A stretch of 6,267 bases of DNA from Thiobacillus sp. Its GTDB lineage: Bacteria > Pseudomonadota > Gammaproteobacteria > Burkholderiales > Thiobacillaceae. The notes below the pieces were generated by a model, which worked only from the letters and a program-made list of their open reading frames with translations, did no database searches and was not told where the DNA came from. This document shows positions 5,722 through 6,267 of the stretch, piece by piece. The DNA lies in contig DONB01000121.1 of NCBI GenBank assembly GCA_003510325.1, positions 1,123 to 7,389 of the forward strand, read 5' to 3'. A program made the translations under genes and the position numbers. Every line of letters starts with the position of its first letter. Within the stretch, counting starts at the first letter, position 1.

Positions 5722-5957
5722 ACATCGCCTACTTCAAGGACATGGACTCGCTCTATGTCGAAATCAGCCCCGAAAATCCCGCGCAGGCGTGGGAAGCGCA
5801 CGAGGGCATCGTGCTCAACCTGTCGGAGGACGGCCGCGTCGTCGGCATCGAGATCGAGAAGGCGAGCCAGGCGACCAACCTCGACATCCTGAAGATCGGC
5901 GGCTTCCCCGGCCAGATCGAGATCATCGACAAAAACCAATCCGGCTCCACCCATTGA
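5718..5957 (+). CDS. DUF2283 family small protein inside the arginine operon
   Basis: This 79-residue acidic protein matches the DUF2283 family (PF10049 as I recall): an N-terminal strand [17 protein letters not shown] at 1-17 (the family's Y-x-D-x-D-x-LY pattern), and [21 protein letters not shown] at 30-50, where the family shows a V-x-L-x-x-D-x-D-G-x-V-V-G-I-E motif. No signal peptide, membrane segment or catalytic set is visible. The family function is unknown to me; members are small, scattered across bacteria and sometimes found near toxin-like genes, though no toxin partner is present here. Its ATG overlaps the argF stop by four bases (ATGA) and argG follows 11 bases after its stop, so it is translated within the operon. 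Base composition and codon use look like those of its neighbours. A role in arginine metabolism would be inference from position only. Confidence 0.85.
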   Translation: MNIAYFKDMDSLYVEISPENPAQAWEAHEGIVLNLSEDGRVVGIEIEKASQATNLDILKIGGFPGQIEIIDKNQSGSTH

Positions 5958-5968
5958 ACTTTGAAACC

Positions 5969-6267
5969 ATGAGCGACATCAAGAAAGTAGTACTCGCCTA
6001 TTCCGGCGGCCTCGACACCTCGGTCATCCTGAAATGGCTGCAGGACACCTACCAGTGCGAGGTGGTGACCTTCACCGCCGATCTCGGCCAGGGCGAAGAA
6101 CTGGAACCGGCGCGCGCCAAGGCGCTGCAGTTCGGCATCAAGCCCGAGCAGATCTACATCGACGACCTGCGCGAAGAATTCGTGCGCGACTTCGTGTTCC
6201 CGATGTTCCGCGCCAATACCGTGTACGAGGGCGAGTACCTGCTCGGCACCTCGATCGCGCGGCCGCT
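5969..6267 (+). CDS. argG: ArgG, argininosuccinate synthase (N-terminal 99 codons, cut by window edge)
   Basis: ArgG condenses citrulline and aspartate, with ATP cleaved to AMP and pyrophosphate, to form argininosuccinate, the step after ArgF. The visible part starts [28 protein letters not shown] at 10-18 is the N-type ATP pyrophosphatase P-loop that binds [13 protein letters not shown] follows (residues 35-44), the usual second nucleotide-site region, and [10 protein letters not shown] at 90-99 is also highly conserved. The family is about 400-410 residues, so roughly a quarter is present. The ATG at 5969 gives the standard N-terminus; there is no clear Shine-Dalgarno, and translation may depend on coupling to the DUF2283 gene that ends 11 bases upstream. 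No promoter or terminator is seen in that gap, so it belongs to the argD operon. Confidence 0.96.
   Translation, partial: MSDIKKVVLAYSGGLDTSVILKWLQDTYQCEVVTFTADLGQGEELEPARAKALQFGIKPEQIYIDDLREEFVRDFVFPMFRANTVYEGEYLLGTSIARP

Noticed and set aside
1..6267. CRISPR arrays, tRNA or rRNA genes, insertion sequences, toxin-antitoxin or defence genes
   Set aside because: No regularly spaced repeats, cloverleaf, transposase or defence domain was seen. DUF2283 was considered as an antitoxin-like protein, but there is no partner gene beside it.

Overview
This is a GC-rich chromosomal window, mostly housekeeping genes. It looks like a betaproteobacterium, probably from the Nitrosomonadales / Thiobacillus-like group. 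This rests on the murJ-ribF block divergent from rpsT, the DUF3579 gene (a small family I know mainly from Betaproteobacteria), and an argD-argF-argG run. The taxonomic call is inference from gene content; no marker gene for species assignment is present.

Left part (1-2120), mostly minus strand: the first 53 codons of ribF (FMN/FAD synthesis) run off the left edge, preceded by murJ, the lipid II flippase. Between them lies a 228-bp spacer, most of it filled by a long imperfect palindrome (about 222-383), the most unusual non-coding structure here. A divergent intergenic region (1927-2120) carries a good sigma-70 promoter with a GC-rich discriminator for rpsT.

Middle part (2121-3568): rpsT (ribosomal protein S20, plus) converges on a DUF3579 gene (minus), and the two share a perfect bidirectional terminator at 2433-2464. 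Divergent from DUF3579 is a two-gene plus-strand unit: a 31-codon single-membrane-span microprotein with a strong Shine-Dalgarno sequence, then a compact four-helix membrane protein related to the membrane domain of PuuD (urate hydroxylase) but lacking its cytochrome c part. A strong terminator ends this unit. The pair is the best candidate for something undescribed.

Right part (3569-6267): an arginine biosynthesis operon, argD (acetylornithine aminotransferase), argF (ornithine carbamoyltransferase), a DUF2283 gene, then argG (argininosuccinate synthase, cut by the right edge). Genes overlap by 1 and 4 nt and the last gap is 11 nt, so they are almost certainly co-transcribed. ArgD, ArgF and ArgG act in order on the path from N-acetylglutamate semialdehyde through ornithine and citrulline to argininosuccinate. 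The DUF2283 protein wedged between argF and argG has no known role in that pathway.
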